DNA from: Akkermansiaceae bacterium UBA956
Lineage (GTDB): Bacteria; Verrucomicrobiota; Verrucomicrobiia; Verrucomicrobiales; Akkermansiaceae
Reading direction: 5' to 3'
Length of the DNA: 64,000 bases
NCBI GenBank assembly: GCA_002293145.1
Contig: DBCO01000005.1
Span: forward strand, 62,001 to 126,000
How positions within the stretch are numbered: the stretch's first letter is position 1; every line of letters starts with the position of its first letter. Under the pieces are notes generated by a model. The model saw only the letters and a program-made list of their open reading frames with translations, was not told the DNA's origin and did not search any database. Below are positions 18,041 to 26,689 of the stretch, in pieces. A program made the translations under genes and the position numbers.

Positions 18041-18928
18041 ATGGCGGTAATGAATCGCACTGTGAAACAGCTCATCCTCTCCCTCGCCGCTTTGATTTGC
18101 ACTGCTGTGGGCCATGCGCAAATCGGCGTCAACATCCGCATGAACTCCGCACAAATTCTTGCGGGGGAAAATGTCTTGGTCGGTGTCACCATCACCAACA
18201 ATACAGGAAATGACATCGTCCTCGCGAACCAGGGGCGAACTTCATGGCTCGACATGGTCGTTAAACGCGGCAACGGCGAGGTCGCCTCAGGACTCGGAAA
18301 GACCAACTTCGGCGCTGTCAAAATTGGTGCAGGACAGACCGTAGCCAAAACCATCGACATCTCGCAAATCTACAATCTCCGCGAGCCCGGTTCTTACTCC
18401 GTGTCGGCGATCATTCGCGATCTAGGTGCCCAATCCACTGGCTTCATATCCAACCGCTTGCTTTTCAACTGCGCGACTGTGCGTCCCGATTGGAGCCAAA
18501 AAGTCGGCGTTCCTGGCTCACCCGGGAAAACTCGCGAATACCGCGTAATCAACTTCACAAGCTCATCCCGGACCAAGCTCTACGCCCAGCTCATCGATGG
18601 CAAAACTGGCACATCCATCCAAACCCTCTGTCTCGGCGAGGCCCTGCTATTCCGTAAACCACAAGCTAGCGTTGATCGCTCTCAGGTCCTCCACATACTC
18701 TACCTCGCTTCCCCCGAGTTCTACGTTCACGCTCGCATGGATGTGAATGGAAAATTCCTCGGACGCGATCTCCACAAGCGCGGCGCCAGTGGTGATCCTC
18801 GCCTTATGACTTTCGGCGATGGCTCCGTCAAAGTAGCTGGAAGCATACTCTACGATGCAGCCGCAGCAGCTGAGGCCCAAGCCAAAATCCGCAAAATCTC
18901 CGAACGCCCCCCTTACGTTTACAACTAA
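18041..18928 (+). CDS. Secreted protein of unknown function
   Basis: A 295-aa protein. The signal peptide (LILSLAALICTAVGHAQ) ends near residue 27. Residues about 28-140 are beta-rich with alternating hydrophobics (ENVLVGVTITNNTGNDIVLA) and resemble an immunoglobulin-like or BsuPI-type domain. The second half has conserved-looking strands (YRVINFTSSSRTKLYAQLID, ILYLASPEFYVHARMDVNG) and an Ala-rich helix before the C-terminus. I do not recognise a family. It precedes the amidase gene on the same strand by 75 bases, so an envelope role is possible. Confidence 0.7.
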   Translation: MAVMNRTVKQLILSLAALICTAVGHAQIGVNIRMNSAQILAGENVLVGVTITNNTGNDIVLANQGRTSWLDMVVKRGNGEVASGLGKTNFGAVKIGAGQTVAKTIDISQIYNLREPGSYSVSAIIRDLGAQSTGFISNRLLFNCATVRPDWSQKVGVPGSPGKTREYRVINFTSSSRTKLYAQLIDGKTGTSIQTLCLGEALLFRKPQASVDRSQVLHILYLASPEFYVHARMDVNGKFLGRDLHKRGASGDPRLMTFGDGSVKVAGSILYDAAAAAEAQAKIRKISERPPYVYN

Positions 18929-19003
18929 CTCAGCCAGATGGTTAAATTTTCCATAAAATCTATTGTCGAGTAATATAATTTCTGATTCAATTCGCGCAGA
19001 GTT

Positions 19004-19609
19004 ATGAAACGCTTCACTCAATTACTCCTATCATTCGCTTTCTTTCTGCTTATCACCCAAGCAGTACAAGCACGATACTTCAGCACCGTTGTGATCGATC
19101 CCGGTCACGGTGGTCACGACAAAGGATGCCAATGGGGGCGCGTATACGAAAAACACCTCTGCCTCGATACCAGTTTACGCCTCGAAAACACTCTTAAGCG
19201 CAAGGGCTATCGCACCGCTGTACTGCGCCGCAGCGATTACTTCATTTCACTGCCCCAACGGGTATCAATGGCCTCGAAATACCGCAATGCGATCTTCGTG
19301 AGTGTGCACTACAATTTCACTTGGCGCCAAGAGGCCTGTGGTCTTGAAACATTTTACAGCTCTGCTCAGAGTAAATCACTCGCTACCTACGTGCAAAGTA
19401 ATATGCTGCGCCGCGTTCGTGCCACTAACCGCGGCGTTAAGTTTGCCCGCTACTACGTGATTCGCAATGCCACTATGCCCGCCATCCTCGTGGAATGTGG
19501 ATTTGTTAGCAATCGTGCGGAGCGCGATAAGATGCGCAAATCATGGTACCGCCAAGCCATCGCAGACGGCATCGCAGACGGCATCAGTCTCTATCGCAGC
19601 CGCGGTTGA
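19004..19609 (+). CDS. N-acetylmuramoyl-L-alanine amidase (Amidase_3)
   Basis: A 201-aa secreted cell-wall hydrolase with a signal peptide (LLLSFAFFLLITQAVQA). Zinc ligands are the His of DPGHGGHD, the Glu of RVYEKH and the His of SVHYNF. The catalytic Glu is in VECGFVSN near the C-terminus, as in AmiA/AmiC-type enzymes. It cuts between MurNAc and L-Ala of the stem peptide, probably during division. The protein has only the catalytic domain, with no AMIN or LysM targeting module. A TATAAT at 18974-18979 may be its -10. Confidence 0.88.
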   Translation: MKRFTQLLLSFAFFLLITQAVQARYFSTVVIDPGHGGHDKGCQWGRVYEKHLCLDTSLRLENTLKRKGYRTAVLRRSDYFISLPQRVSMASKYRNAIFVSVHYNFTWRQEACGLETFYSSAQSKSLATYVQSNMLRRVRATNRGVKFARYYVIRNATMPAILVECGFVSNRAERDKMRKSWYRQAIADGIADGISLYRSRG

Positions 19610-19612
19610 AGA

Positions 19613-19954
19613 TCAGATATCTTTGCCCAGGATCTGATCACGCATGCCAGTTGGAAGGCATTGCCCACGCGGCACAAAGACAGCCAAGTCATAAAAATCG
19701 GCTCCAGCGCGCGCAAACCTTGGGAGCAAGACTCAGGCTAAGATGGCATCGATTTTCCCCATGATGATTTTGACTAAGATCAATTCATCGCCAAGGAATT
19801 TGGCGTAAATCCTATCCGCTAGATCGACCTCGCCTGATACAGGTATCTCGTTACAGTTTTTCTCATCATATCGATACTCTATGATTTGTATCCTTAAAAA
19901 ACGGCCATTTACCTCAAGCAGTTGGCAGTGAAATTTCTGCAAATCTTGACACAC
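19613..19954 (-). pseudogene. Small hypothetical ORF interrupted by in-frame TGA
   Basis: From ATG 19954 a 73-codon frame reads into a TGA at 19735-19733. The same frame then stays open for another 39 codons to TGA at 19615-19613, giving protein-like sequence (LLPRFARAGADFYDLAVFVP). Without the internal stop the product would be about 113 aa, ending four bases from the convergent amidase gene. I recognise no family. It could be a decayed gene, a short 73-aa gene followed by chance open frame, or a sequencing error. Confidence 0.35.
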
Positions 19955-19998
19955 ACCGCACTAGTCAATTGCTGCAAAATCTGTACTATCACCTCCCG

Positions 19999-20961
19999 AT
20001 GCTTCCCGAGCCCATTCTAGAAATCAGAGTTTTTGCCCCCGCCACTGTTGCCAACGTAGCCTGCGGCTATGACGTTCTTGGCTTTGCCATCGACGCCCCA
20101 GGCGACGAGGTAGTGGTCCGCCATTCATCCAAACCAGGCCTGCGCATCACGACCATTACCGGTGATGACGGCAAGCTGCCAAAAGATCCCGAGAAAAATA
20201 CCGCTGGTGTCGCCGCCTTGGATTTCCTCCGTCACCTCGGTATGCTAGATCGTGGAATCGAGATGGAAATTCATAAAAAAATGCCTTTCGGCTCAGGTCT
20301 CGGCTCCTCTGCCGCTTCCGCTGTGGCAGGCGTCTATGCCGTGAATCGACTCATCGGTGAACCACTCACCAAAAAACAACTTTTGCCCTTCGCCATGGCC
20401 GGTGAAGCCAGTGCTGATGGCGCATGGCATGCCGACAACGTAGCGCCCTGCCTGCTCGGTGGCATCGTTTTCATCCGCTCGAACGAAGAACTCGACATCG
20501 CACAAATTCCCGTGCCGCAAAATCTCTGGGCCGCCGTCGTGCATCCCGACATCGAGATCCTCACCAAGGTCGCCCGCGAGATTTTGCCTAAGGACATTCC
20601 TCTAAACAATGCCACACAGCAAATCGGTAACCTCGGCGGACTTCTCTGCGGCTTGATCCAAGAGGACTACGGTTTGATTTCGCGTTCGATCCACGATGTC
20701 ATCGCCGAGCCTCGTCGTCAAAAACTGATCCCTGAGTTCTACAAAGCTAAACGCGCCGCCCTCTCTGCGGGAGCCCTCGGTTTCTCAATCTCCGGTGCCG
20801 GCCCCTCCGTTTTCGCCCTCTGTGAAGGCGAGGAAACCGCGCGCAAAGTCGGCGATGCCATCTCCAAGGTATTTTCTTCCGTACCGCTGACCAATCAAAT
20901 TCACGTCTCGCGCATCAACCCGAAAGGCGTGCACGTGGTCCAAGAAAAAATCAACAAGTAG
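19999..20961 (+). CDS. thrB: Homoserine kinase
   Basis: A 320-aa GHMP kinase. ATP-binding motif 2 is PFGSGLGSSAAS, motif 1 is APATVANVACGYDVLGFA and the C-terminal motif 3 is FSISGAGPSVFAL. It phosphorylates L-homoserine for threonine synthesis. I chose ATG 19999 because homology begins a few residues later; ATG 19969 would add ten residues. It is immediately followed by thrC (five-base gap), forming a thrBC operon. Confidence 0.92.
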   Translation: MLPEPILEIRVFAPATVANVACGYDVLGFAIDAPGDEVVVRHSSKPGLRITTITGDDGKLPKDPEKNTAGVAALDFLRHLGMLDRGIEMEIHKKMPFGSGLGSSAASAVAGVYAVNRLIGEPLTKKQLLPFAMAGEASADGAWHADNVAPCLLGGIVFIRSNEELDIAQIPVPQNLWAAVVHPDIEILTKVAREILPKDIPLNNATQQIGNLGGLLCGLIQEDYGLISRSIHDVIAEPRRQKLIPEFYKAKRAALSAGALGFSISGAGPSVFALCEGEETARKVGDAISKVFSSVPLTNQIHVSRINPKGVHVVQEKINK

Positions 20962-20966
20962 ACGCC

Positions 20967-22277
20967 GTGCTCTACCATTCCACCAACAACCCCAACGCAC
21001 TCGTTTCGCTCAAGGAAGCCATCCTGCGCTCACTTCCGGCGGATAATGGCCTCTACATGCCTCAGGATATTCGCCCACTTCCTGCCGAGTTTTGGCAAAA
21101 TTGGCGCGACTACAGCTTCGCGGAAATCGGCTTCCATGTGGCTTCAGCTTTTTTCGGAGAAGATGTTCCAGCCGATGAGTTGCGCGAAATTGTTCATGGC
21201 ACTATCACCTTCGATGCCCCACTGATCCAACTCGGCCCCGGCGAGTTTATGCTCGAGCTTTTCCATGGCCCCACCCTCGCCTTCAAAGACTTCGGCGCCC
21301 GTTTCATGGCCCGCTTGATGGCTTACCTCACTCGCGGCGATGACCGTGAACTGACCGTCCTCGTCGCTACCTCAGGTGATACGGGCGGTGCCGTAGCTTC
21401 AGCATTTCACAATGTCCCCGGCACCCGCGTGATCATCCTTTTCCCAAAAGGAAAAGTTTCGCCGCTCCAAGAAAAGCAACTCACCGCTCTCGGCGGAAAT
21501 ATCACGGCATTGGAAATTGATGGTAGCTTCGATGACTGCCAACGCCTCGTCAAAGCAGCTTTCCTCAATCAAGAGCTTTCCGCCCGACTCAATCTCACAT
21601 CGGCAAACTCAATCAATCTTTCACGACTGGTGCCACAGAGTTTCTACTACTTTCATAGTAGCAAAGAACTACCCGAAGGTGTCGAGCCCGTGTTTGTGAT
21701 TCCTTCAGGAAATTTCGGCAATCTCACCGCAGGTCTGCTTGCCACCAAACTCGGCCTGCCCGTGAAAAAATTCATTGCTGCCACGAATCGCAACGACGTT
21801 GTGCCCGCATACCTGAAATCAGGAAACTACCAAGCACGACCCAGCGTCGCGACCATCTCAAATGCGATGGATGTCGGTGCCCCATCAAACTTCGTGCGCA
21901 TGCTCGCCCTCTTCGATGGCGACTGGCAACGCATGAGCGAAAAAATTGAAGGCTTTTCGTTTGACGACGACACCACCCGCGCCGCGATTCGCACTGTGCA
22001 AGCACTTCACCAGTATGTGATCGATCCACATGGAGCCATCGGCTGGCTTGCCGCCAAAAAATGGAGTGCGCAGAACCCGGGCAACGCCACAATTGTTCTC
22101 GAGACCGCACACCCGTCCAAGTTCCTCGATGTCATGGAAGCCGAACTCGGGCAAGGTACCGTTGAGATCCCCGAACGCCTCGCATGCCTCGCGGATGCTC
22201 CGTCGCACTCGATTCCGATGTCACACGAAGAAGCCAATTTCCTCGCTTGGATCAATGAGCAATCCCCACATCGCTGA
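20967..22277 (+). CDS. thrC: Threonine synthase
   Basis: A 436-aa PLP enzyme converting O-phosphohomoserine to threonine. The Schiff-base lysine is in LAFKDFGARF (about residue 107), and the phosphate-binding and substrate motifs are VATSGDTGGAVASAF, NSINLSRLVPQ and IPSGNFGNLTAG. It is the E. coli-type long form. Translation starts with GTG at 20967, five bases after thrB ends. Its 3' end overlaps the convergent DUF2891 gene by 26 bases. Confidence 0.93.
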   Translation: MLYHSTNNPNALVSLKEAILRSLPADNGLYMPQDIRPLPAEFWQNWRDYSFAEIGFHVASAFFGEDVPADELREIVHGTITFDAPLIQLGPGEFMLELFHGPTLAFKDFGARFMARLMAYLTRGDDRELTVLVATSGDTGGAVASAFHNVPGTRVIILFPKGKVSPLQEKQLTALGGNITALEIDGSFDDCQRLVKAAFLNQELSARLNLTSANSINLSRLVPQSFYYFHSSKELPEGVEPVFVIPSGNFGNLTAGLLATKLGLPVKKFIAATNRNDVVPAYLKSGNYQARPSVATISNAMDVGAPSNFVRMLALFDGDWQRMSEKIEGFSFDDDTTRAAIRTVQALHQYVIDPHGAIGWLAAKKWSAQNPGNATIVLETAHPSKFLDVMEAELGQGTVEIPERLACLADAPSHSIPMSHEEANFLAWINEQSPHR

Positions 22278-23361
22278 GTAAATACACCGCAAAGGAGGCC
22301 AACCAATGTTCGCCTTCGTAGTGCCCCGTCGAGACCATCGCAAGTCCCGCTTTGCCATGTGCCTCAGATGATTTTTCTAACACCGCACGCCGTGGATCGC
22401 TGACATTAAGGCTGTGAGCAATACTTTTCATCGTCCATCCACGCGTCAAGTTAAGACCCGCCAGGTGAATCAGTTGCCCATCTGTGGGATCGCTAATGCT
22501 CACTGGGACAAACAAATTCCCAGCTTTGCCCTGCGCCAGCTGAGGAAAATATCCCGTTAGCCATTGCGAAAATTTCTCCTCATCGAGCACCCGACGCATC
22601 AAATCCGCGGCATTCAATCCTGGTGAAAAAAAGTCATTGCCCGATGGCTCATAGCTCACTGGATAATCGCGATCTTTGCCGTAAAACTGAATCGCTTTTG
22701 CGCTAATCAAAGCCTCAAACTCCACATCACCCGCACATTTCGCCCAGTCAAAAAACTGCCCTAACGGAAATGCACTTTCGGGATGAAATCCGCAACGCAC
22801 CGGCCAATCGAGTTTCGGTAGGTATTCTTTCGCGAGACTCACAATCATCGATTCCAGCGGAGCAAGATGAGCGAGCCATTTTTTCGCATCGACATCGTCC
22901 CAACTCCGCAACTCTTGTCCCAAGCGCAACAACCAAGCCCAGCCATACATGCGCTCAAAGCTCCGATTTTCTTTTTGCATAAAATAGTCACCTTCATCCT
23001 TCAATGCTTTTTCTGTGAATCGACCATCTAACACCTTGCGGACCTCAGCCGCCCAAGGAGCTGTGGGTTGCAGGCGCAGGCAACGCACCAGCATCCAATG
23101 CCCATGCACCGAGGAATGCCAATCGAAATGACCATAAAACACCGGATGCATTTCTCGCGGCGTGCGTAGATCCTCGGCCCGCGTCAGCACCGCCCCCGGT
23201 TTGTACGGATATTCCCGATCAATTCCCGCCAATGCCATTTTCACAAAAACCGCAGCCTGTGCTTCGTCCATGCGTGGTTCTACGGCATGACTCGCCCATG
23301 TGACAAGCACACAGTGTAGCGCGATCCACCAGCGGCACGCCATTCGTTTCATTTCCTGCAT
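22252..23361 (-). CDS. Secreted DUF2891-family protein
   Basis: A 369-aa protein recognisable as DUF2891 by HPVFYGHFDWHSSVHGHWML near the N-terminus and GEHWLASFAVYLL at the end. The N-terminal region (CRWWIALHCVLVTWASHAVE) looks like a signal peptide. The His/Asp/Trp-rich motifs suggest an active site, but no activity is established to my knowledge. I chose ATG 23361; ATG 23352 is equally possible, and the longer frame to 23424 would overlap the divergent HIT gene. Confidence 0.78.
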   Translation of the reverse strand: MQEMKRMACRWWIALHCVLVTWASHAVEPRMDEAQAAVFVKMALAGIDREYPYKPGAVLTRAEDLRTPREMHPVFYGHFDWHSSVHGHWMLVRCLRLQPTAPWAAEVRKVLDGRFTEKALKDEGDYFMQKENRSFERMYGWAWLLRLGQELRSWDDVDAKKWLAHLAPLESMIVSLAKEYLPKLDWPVRCGFHPESAFPLGQFFDWAKCAGDVEFEALISAKAIQFYGKDRDYPVSYEPSGNDFFSPGLNAADLMRRVLDEEKFSQWLTGYFPQLAQGKAGNLFVPVSISDPTDGQLIHLAGLNLTRGWTMKSIAHSLNVSDPRRAVLEKSSEAHGKAGLAMVSTGHYEGEHWLASFAVYLLSDVGIAH

Positions 23362-23414
23362 GTCTTTATCATAACAACATTGCAATTTGGCGACAATGAT
23401 CAATTCTAGAGGGC

Positions 23415-23837
23415 ATGAGTTCACACTTCGTTCTTCATGATCGTCTTGCCAATGGTTGCGCAGATCTCGGCACCCATGGCATCTGTCGCGTGTTGCTAAA
23501 AAACAACGCTCATTTTTTATGGGTCTTGCTGGTGCCAGAGGTCGATGCCGAAGTGACAGAATTGCATCACCTCGACGAAGAGCAATACGCCTCCGTTTGC
23601 CACAGCATGCGTATTTTTTCGCAGTGTATGGAACAACAGCCAGGAGTCGAAAAAGTCAACGTAGCGGCGATTGGCAATCAAGTCCGACAACTGCACATTC
23701 ACATCGTCGGACGTCACAGCCAAGACATCGCCTGGCCCGGCGTCATCTGGTCCTGCTCGGAAAAACAACCTTACGAAGAATCGCGCTTTCAGGAAATCCA
23801 AGAAGCATTGAAAGCAATATGGAGAAGGGATTTGTAA
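23415..23837 (+). CDS. HIT-family nucleotide-binding protein
   Basis: A 140-aa histidine-triad protein. The triad region is QLHIHIVGRHSQDIAWP, with the His-x-His-x-x-x-x-His pattern of the family, followed by the WP found in bacterial HIT proteins that act as nucleotidyl hydrolases. The last six codons and the stop (WRRDL-stop) are supplied by the left arm of REPIN copy B, so the original C-terminus was probably replaced by the element. Cytoplasmic. Confidence 0.82.
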   Translation: MSSHFVLHDRLANGCADLGTHGICRVLLKNNAHFLWVLLVPEVDAEVTELHHLDEEQYASVCHSMRIFSQCMEQQPGVEKVNVAAIGNQVRQLHIHIVGRHSQDIAWPGVIWSCSEKQPYEESRFQEIQEALKAIWRRDL

Positions 23838-23899
23838 TCCCTTATTGTATCAACCCAAGAAAACCCAAAGTAAGGGATTGAAAATCCCCTCTCCTTATT
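23816..23899. repeat. REPIN copy B, upstream of the RAYT gene
   Basis: The left palindrome is GGGATTTGTAATCCC preceded by AATATGGAGAA. The right is GGGATTGAAAATCCCC followed by TCTCCTTATT, in inverted orientation, with about 35 bases between. The last base abuts the ATG of the RAYT gene at 23900. The ends AATATGGAG and CTCCTTATT recur in copies A and C. Confidence 0.8.
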
Positions 23900-24526
23900 A
23901 TGTTCCTTGACCCTAACAAAGTGATAGATCGGCATCGCGTCAATCTGCCGCATTGGCAACAAGGGGAAACATGGATTTTTGTGACCTGGCGTCTTGCGGA
24001 TTCTCTGCCACAAGCCGTAGTAGAAAAACTCGCTAAAAAGCGCTTGCTATGGGAGATACAGCATCCTCTTCCCTGGTCGGAAGAAGAACAAAAAGAACAC
24101 AATCGCAAATTCACCTTAGGCTTCGAAGCTTTACAGGATGACGCTCACGGGGAATGTCTTTTCTCTGAGGAAAACATCCGCGCAATTGTCTCATCCGCGT
24201 TGTTTCATTTTCATGGGCACCGATATGTGTTGGAATCGTTTGTGATCATGCCAAACCATGTACATGTGCTTTTTCAACCACTTGGCGAAAATCGCTTAGA
24301 GGAAATTGTGCAGTCGTGGAAACGATTTGCAGCTCGTGAAATCAATAAGCTGCGGGGAAAATCAGGTAGTCTATGGCAGAGAGAATATTGGGATCGACTT
24401 ATCAGAACGCAGAGACAATTTGATTGGACGAAGAACTATATCATGAAAAATCCCGAACGATTGTTGCCCGGAACTTTCACCCTATGGAGCAGGGATTTGC
24501 AATCCCTGTCGCAACCAAAGCCATGA
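23900..24526 (+). CDS. REP-associated tyrosine transposase (RAYT), small form
   Basis: A 208-aa Y1 transposase. The HUH pair is in IMPNHVHVLFQPL, and the likely catalytic Tyr is in LWQREYWDRLIR. The N-terminal half carries GETWIFVTWRLADSLPQ, typical of the RAYT group. It is bracketed by REPINs B and C, which matches the known link between RAYTs and the REP palindromes they mobilise. The last residues are coded inside the left arm of copy C. It is intact and could still act on REPINs. Confidence 0.88.
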   Translation: MFLDPNKVIDRHRVNLPHWQQGETWIFVTWRLADSLPQAVVEKLAKKRLLWEIQHPLPWSEEEQKEHNRKFTLGFEALQDDAHGECLFSEENIRAIVSSALFHFHGHRYVLESFVIMPNHVHVLFQPLGENRLEEIVQSWKRFAAREINKLRGKSGSLWQREYWDRLIRTQRQFDWTKNYIMKNPERLLPGTFTLWSRDLQSLSQPKP

Positions 24527-24580
24527 CTTTCTGTGGCTTTTCACGATGAAAAAAGGGATTACAAATCCCTTCTCCTTATT
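24483..24580. repeat. REPIN copy C, downstream of the RAYT gene
   Basis: The left palindrome is GGGATTTGCAATCCC preceded by TATGGAGCA. The right is GGGATTACAAATCCCTT ending in CTCCTTATT, in inverted orientation. It covers the RAYT stop codon and ends beside the sulfatase stop codon. The right palindrome, followed by a T-rich run, may also terminate transcription. Confidence 0.8.
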
Positions 24581-26042
24581 TTTTTTCGTAGAGCTCACGA
24601 AAGGCGTTAAGTTTGGGCGCGTTGAGGTAGGCCGATTCGTTAACGAATGATTTATCTAACGATTTCCACCACGCATCGTAGCCTGCTTTGAGTCGTGCGG
24701 CGATCTCGGGTTGCTCGGCGATGATGTTGCGTTTCTGTGCGAGATCGTTTTTCAAATCATAAAGCTCCTTGTCATTGACGAGACTGTAGCGCTGATCGCG
24801 AACGGCACAATTTTGATACTGATGAAGCTTTGGATCCGCGCCATTGGGCCACCGACCTACATGCGTAAATAGCAGTCGATTCTCCCAATCGCTCTGTGGA
24901 TTTTGCAACAGCGGCAGAAAACTTTTGCCTTTGATCTGTGCTTTCGCATTTTCTGTTAGTCTGATTTTGGTGATTTGTGCAATCGTCGGAAAGATATCAA
25001 TCTGTGCCACACTGGCATCACAGCGAGCTGGTGATTTAAAGCCTGCTGGCCAGCGCCATGCCGACCATGTGCGCGTGCCTCCCTGCCATGGCGATCCTTT
25101 CGTGCCACGCAATCCTGCACTATGCACTCGTGTGCCCATTGTGCCGCCATTGTCACTGGCAAGATAGATTACCAATGTGTTTTTCTCTAACTGCTTTTCA
25201 CGAAGATGCTCTAACAATTTCCCTACGTTGCGATCAATATTTTCGATCATACCGTAGTGTTTTGCCAATTCTTGGCTCTGCTGGAATTTTTTCGTTAGAG
25301 GCAGCAAGTGCTCGAATTCTTTGCGCGGTAAGACGTGCGGCGTGTGTGCGGCATTCGGGGTGATCATCGCAAAAAACGGTTTGCCATCCTGTTGTTGTTT
25401 GTCGATCCAGCGCATCGACTGCGCAAAGAACAGATCGGTGCAATACCCTTGGGTTTTCACTACGCTATCGTTGTGCAGTAGGGTCGGATTGATGTTGTTA
25501 TTTCCGGGAAAATCGCCGCAGGAACCGGGATAACTTTGTCCAATGCCGCCTGCGCCGTGGATGTAGAATTCGTCAAATCCTCGCTTGCTCGGCAGGTATG
25601 CGGGTTCGTCACCCAGATGCCATTTGCCAAAAATTCCGGTTTTGTATCCCGCTTGTTGCAGCACCTGCGCCATCGTGATCGCGTTCAGCGGCAATCGTTC
25701 GCGCTCATGAATGGTGTGTGTCACACCGTTTTCAAATTCATGGCGTCCCGTCAGTAATGCGGATCGCGTGGGGGCGCATGTCGGGCTGACATGGAAGTCG
25801 CTGAATAGGACGCTCGATTTGACAAAAGCATCAATCGCAGGGGTCTTGATGATCGGATTTCCTTGAAACGAATAATCCCCATAACCGACGTCATCGGGCA
25901 TCACCAGAATGATGTTCGGCGGTGATTCGCCAGAAGCCGATTTGCCGATGGCAAACAATAACGCGAGTGCTAAAATGGGATTTTTCACACACTGCTTACG
26001 CGATAAAGTTTCAATTCTTGCAGGCCCACGAAATTTTCTCAC
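24576..26042 (-). CDS. Secreted sulfatase (Cys-type, formylglycine)
   Basis: A 488-aa S1-family sulfatase. The modification motif is SPTCAPTRSALLTGRH, with C89 the residue converted to formylglycine. Metal residues include the DD pair of MPDDVGYGD and DNGG near residue 305, and FGKWHLG carries the conserved Lys and His. A signal segment (ILALALLFAIGKSASG) follows a 20-residue leader. A GTG at 25988 would start directly before it and may be the true start. It lies 12 bases after the GAF-domain gene. Substrate is probably a sulfated glycan; subfamily not determined. Confidence 0.88.
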   Translation of the reverse strand: MRKFRGPARIETLSRKQCVKNPILALALLFAIGKSASGESPPNIILVMPDDVGYGDYSFQGNPIIKTPAIDAFVKSSVLFSDFHVSPTCAPTRSALLTGRHEFENGVTHTIHERERLPLNAITMAQVLQQAGYKTGIFGKWHLGDEPAYLPSKRGFDEFYIHGAGGIGQSYPGSCGDFPGNNNINPTLLHNDSVVKTQGYCTDLFFAQSMRWIDKQQQDGKPFFAMITPNAAHTPHVLPRKEFEHLLPLTKKFQQSQELAKHYGMIENIDRNVGKLLEHLREKQLEKNTLVIYLASDNGGTMGTRVHSAGLRGTKGSPWQGGTRTWSAWRWPAGFKSPARCDASVAQIDIFPTIAQITKIRLTENAKAQIKGKSFLPLLQNPQSDWENRLLFTHVGRWPNGADPKLHQYQNCAVRDQRYSLVNDKELYDLKNDLAQKRNIIAEQPEIAARLKAGYDAWWKSLDKSFVNESAYLNAPKLNAFRELYEKK

Positions 26043-26054
26043 ATCTCAGGCATT

Positions 26055-26561
26055 TCATCCTATCGGTAACTTCGCCGATAGCGCAGACAGAAAAGATTCA
26101 TCGATCTCGGTGAATGCCGCGAGCAGAGAGGAATCGACATCGAGCACTGCCGTAACATGGCCGACACGATCATGCCAAGGCACGACGATTTCACTCGCCG
26201 ATCGAGCATCGCAAGCGATGTGTCCCGGGAAACTGTGCACGTCATCGACGCGGATGATTTTGTTTTCGGCCCACGCCGTTCCACAAACACCTCGGCCCTT
26301 GGCAATGCGCAGGCAAGCGGGCGTGCCCTGATACGGACCGACCACCAATTCCTCATCGATGACCCGATAGAAACCGGTCCAAAAGTAATGCGGCATGCTT
26401 TGATGCAGTGCGGCGACTATGGTGCTCATAATCACGATCGGATCACTTTCACCAGCAAGCATACCACCGAGCGCCAGCGCTACATTTTCATAGAGCACAA
26501 ATTTTTCCGCATCGCTGGGGATCGTGCCTTTTTTTACCTGAAAGTTTTCACCGTGGGCCAT
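26055..26561 (-). CDS. Free methionine-(R)-sulfoxide reductase-like GAF protein
   Basis: A 168-aa GAF-domain protein matching fRMsr (MsrC/YebR). The reductase cysteines are all present: C83 (TPACLRIAKGRG), C93 (GVCGTAWAE) and C117 (GHIACDARSASEIVVP), the same spacing as C84, C94 and C118 of E. coli YebR. It reduces free Met-R-sulfoxide. It precedes the sulfatase on the same strand. Confidence 0.88.
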   Translation of the reverse strand: MAHGENFQVKKGTIPSDAEKFVLYENVALALGGMLAGESDPIVIMSTIVAALHQSMPHYFWTGFYRVIDEELVVGPYQGTPACLRIAKGRGVCGTAWAENKIIRVDDVHSFPGHIACDARSASEIVVPWHDRVGHVTAVLDVDSSLLAAFTEIDESFLSALSAKLPIG

Positions 26562-26626
26562 GCATGACCTTGTAAATCGGATCGACTGGAAAAAAAATCA
26601 TAATTTTTGTTAATGCGGGAAATATT

Positions 26627-26654
26627 CTGACGACTCATTGGTGTGGCTCGTCAG
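26627..26654. promoter_or_regulatory. Inverted repeat upstream of the RiPP precursor gene
   Basis: CTGACGA (26627-26633) and TCGTCAG (26648-26654) form a perfect 7-base inverted repeat with a 14-base spacer, 36 bases before the precursor start. GGGAAAT lies just upstream and resembles an ECF -35, but I cannot fit a convincing -10 at the usual distance. It may be a regulator site or part of the promoter recognised by the sigma factor coded in the operon. Confidence 0.35.
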
Positions 26655-26689
26655 TATTGAGCCCGTAAACAAAAAATAACATCAAGAAT

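Noticed and set aside
19733..19735. Selenocysteine codon
   Set aside because: No SECIS-like hairpin evident after the TGA, and the position is not Cys-like in any known family.
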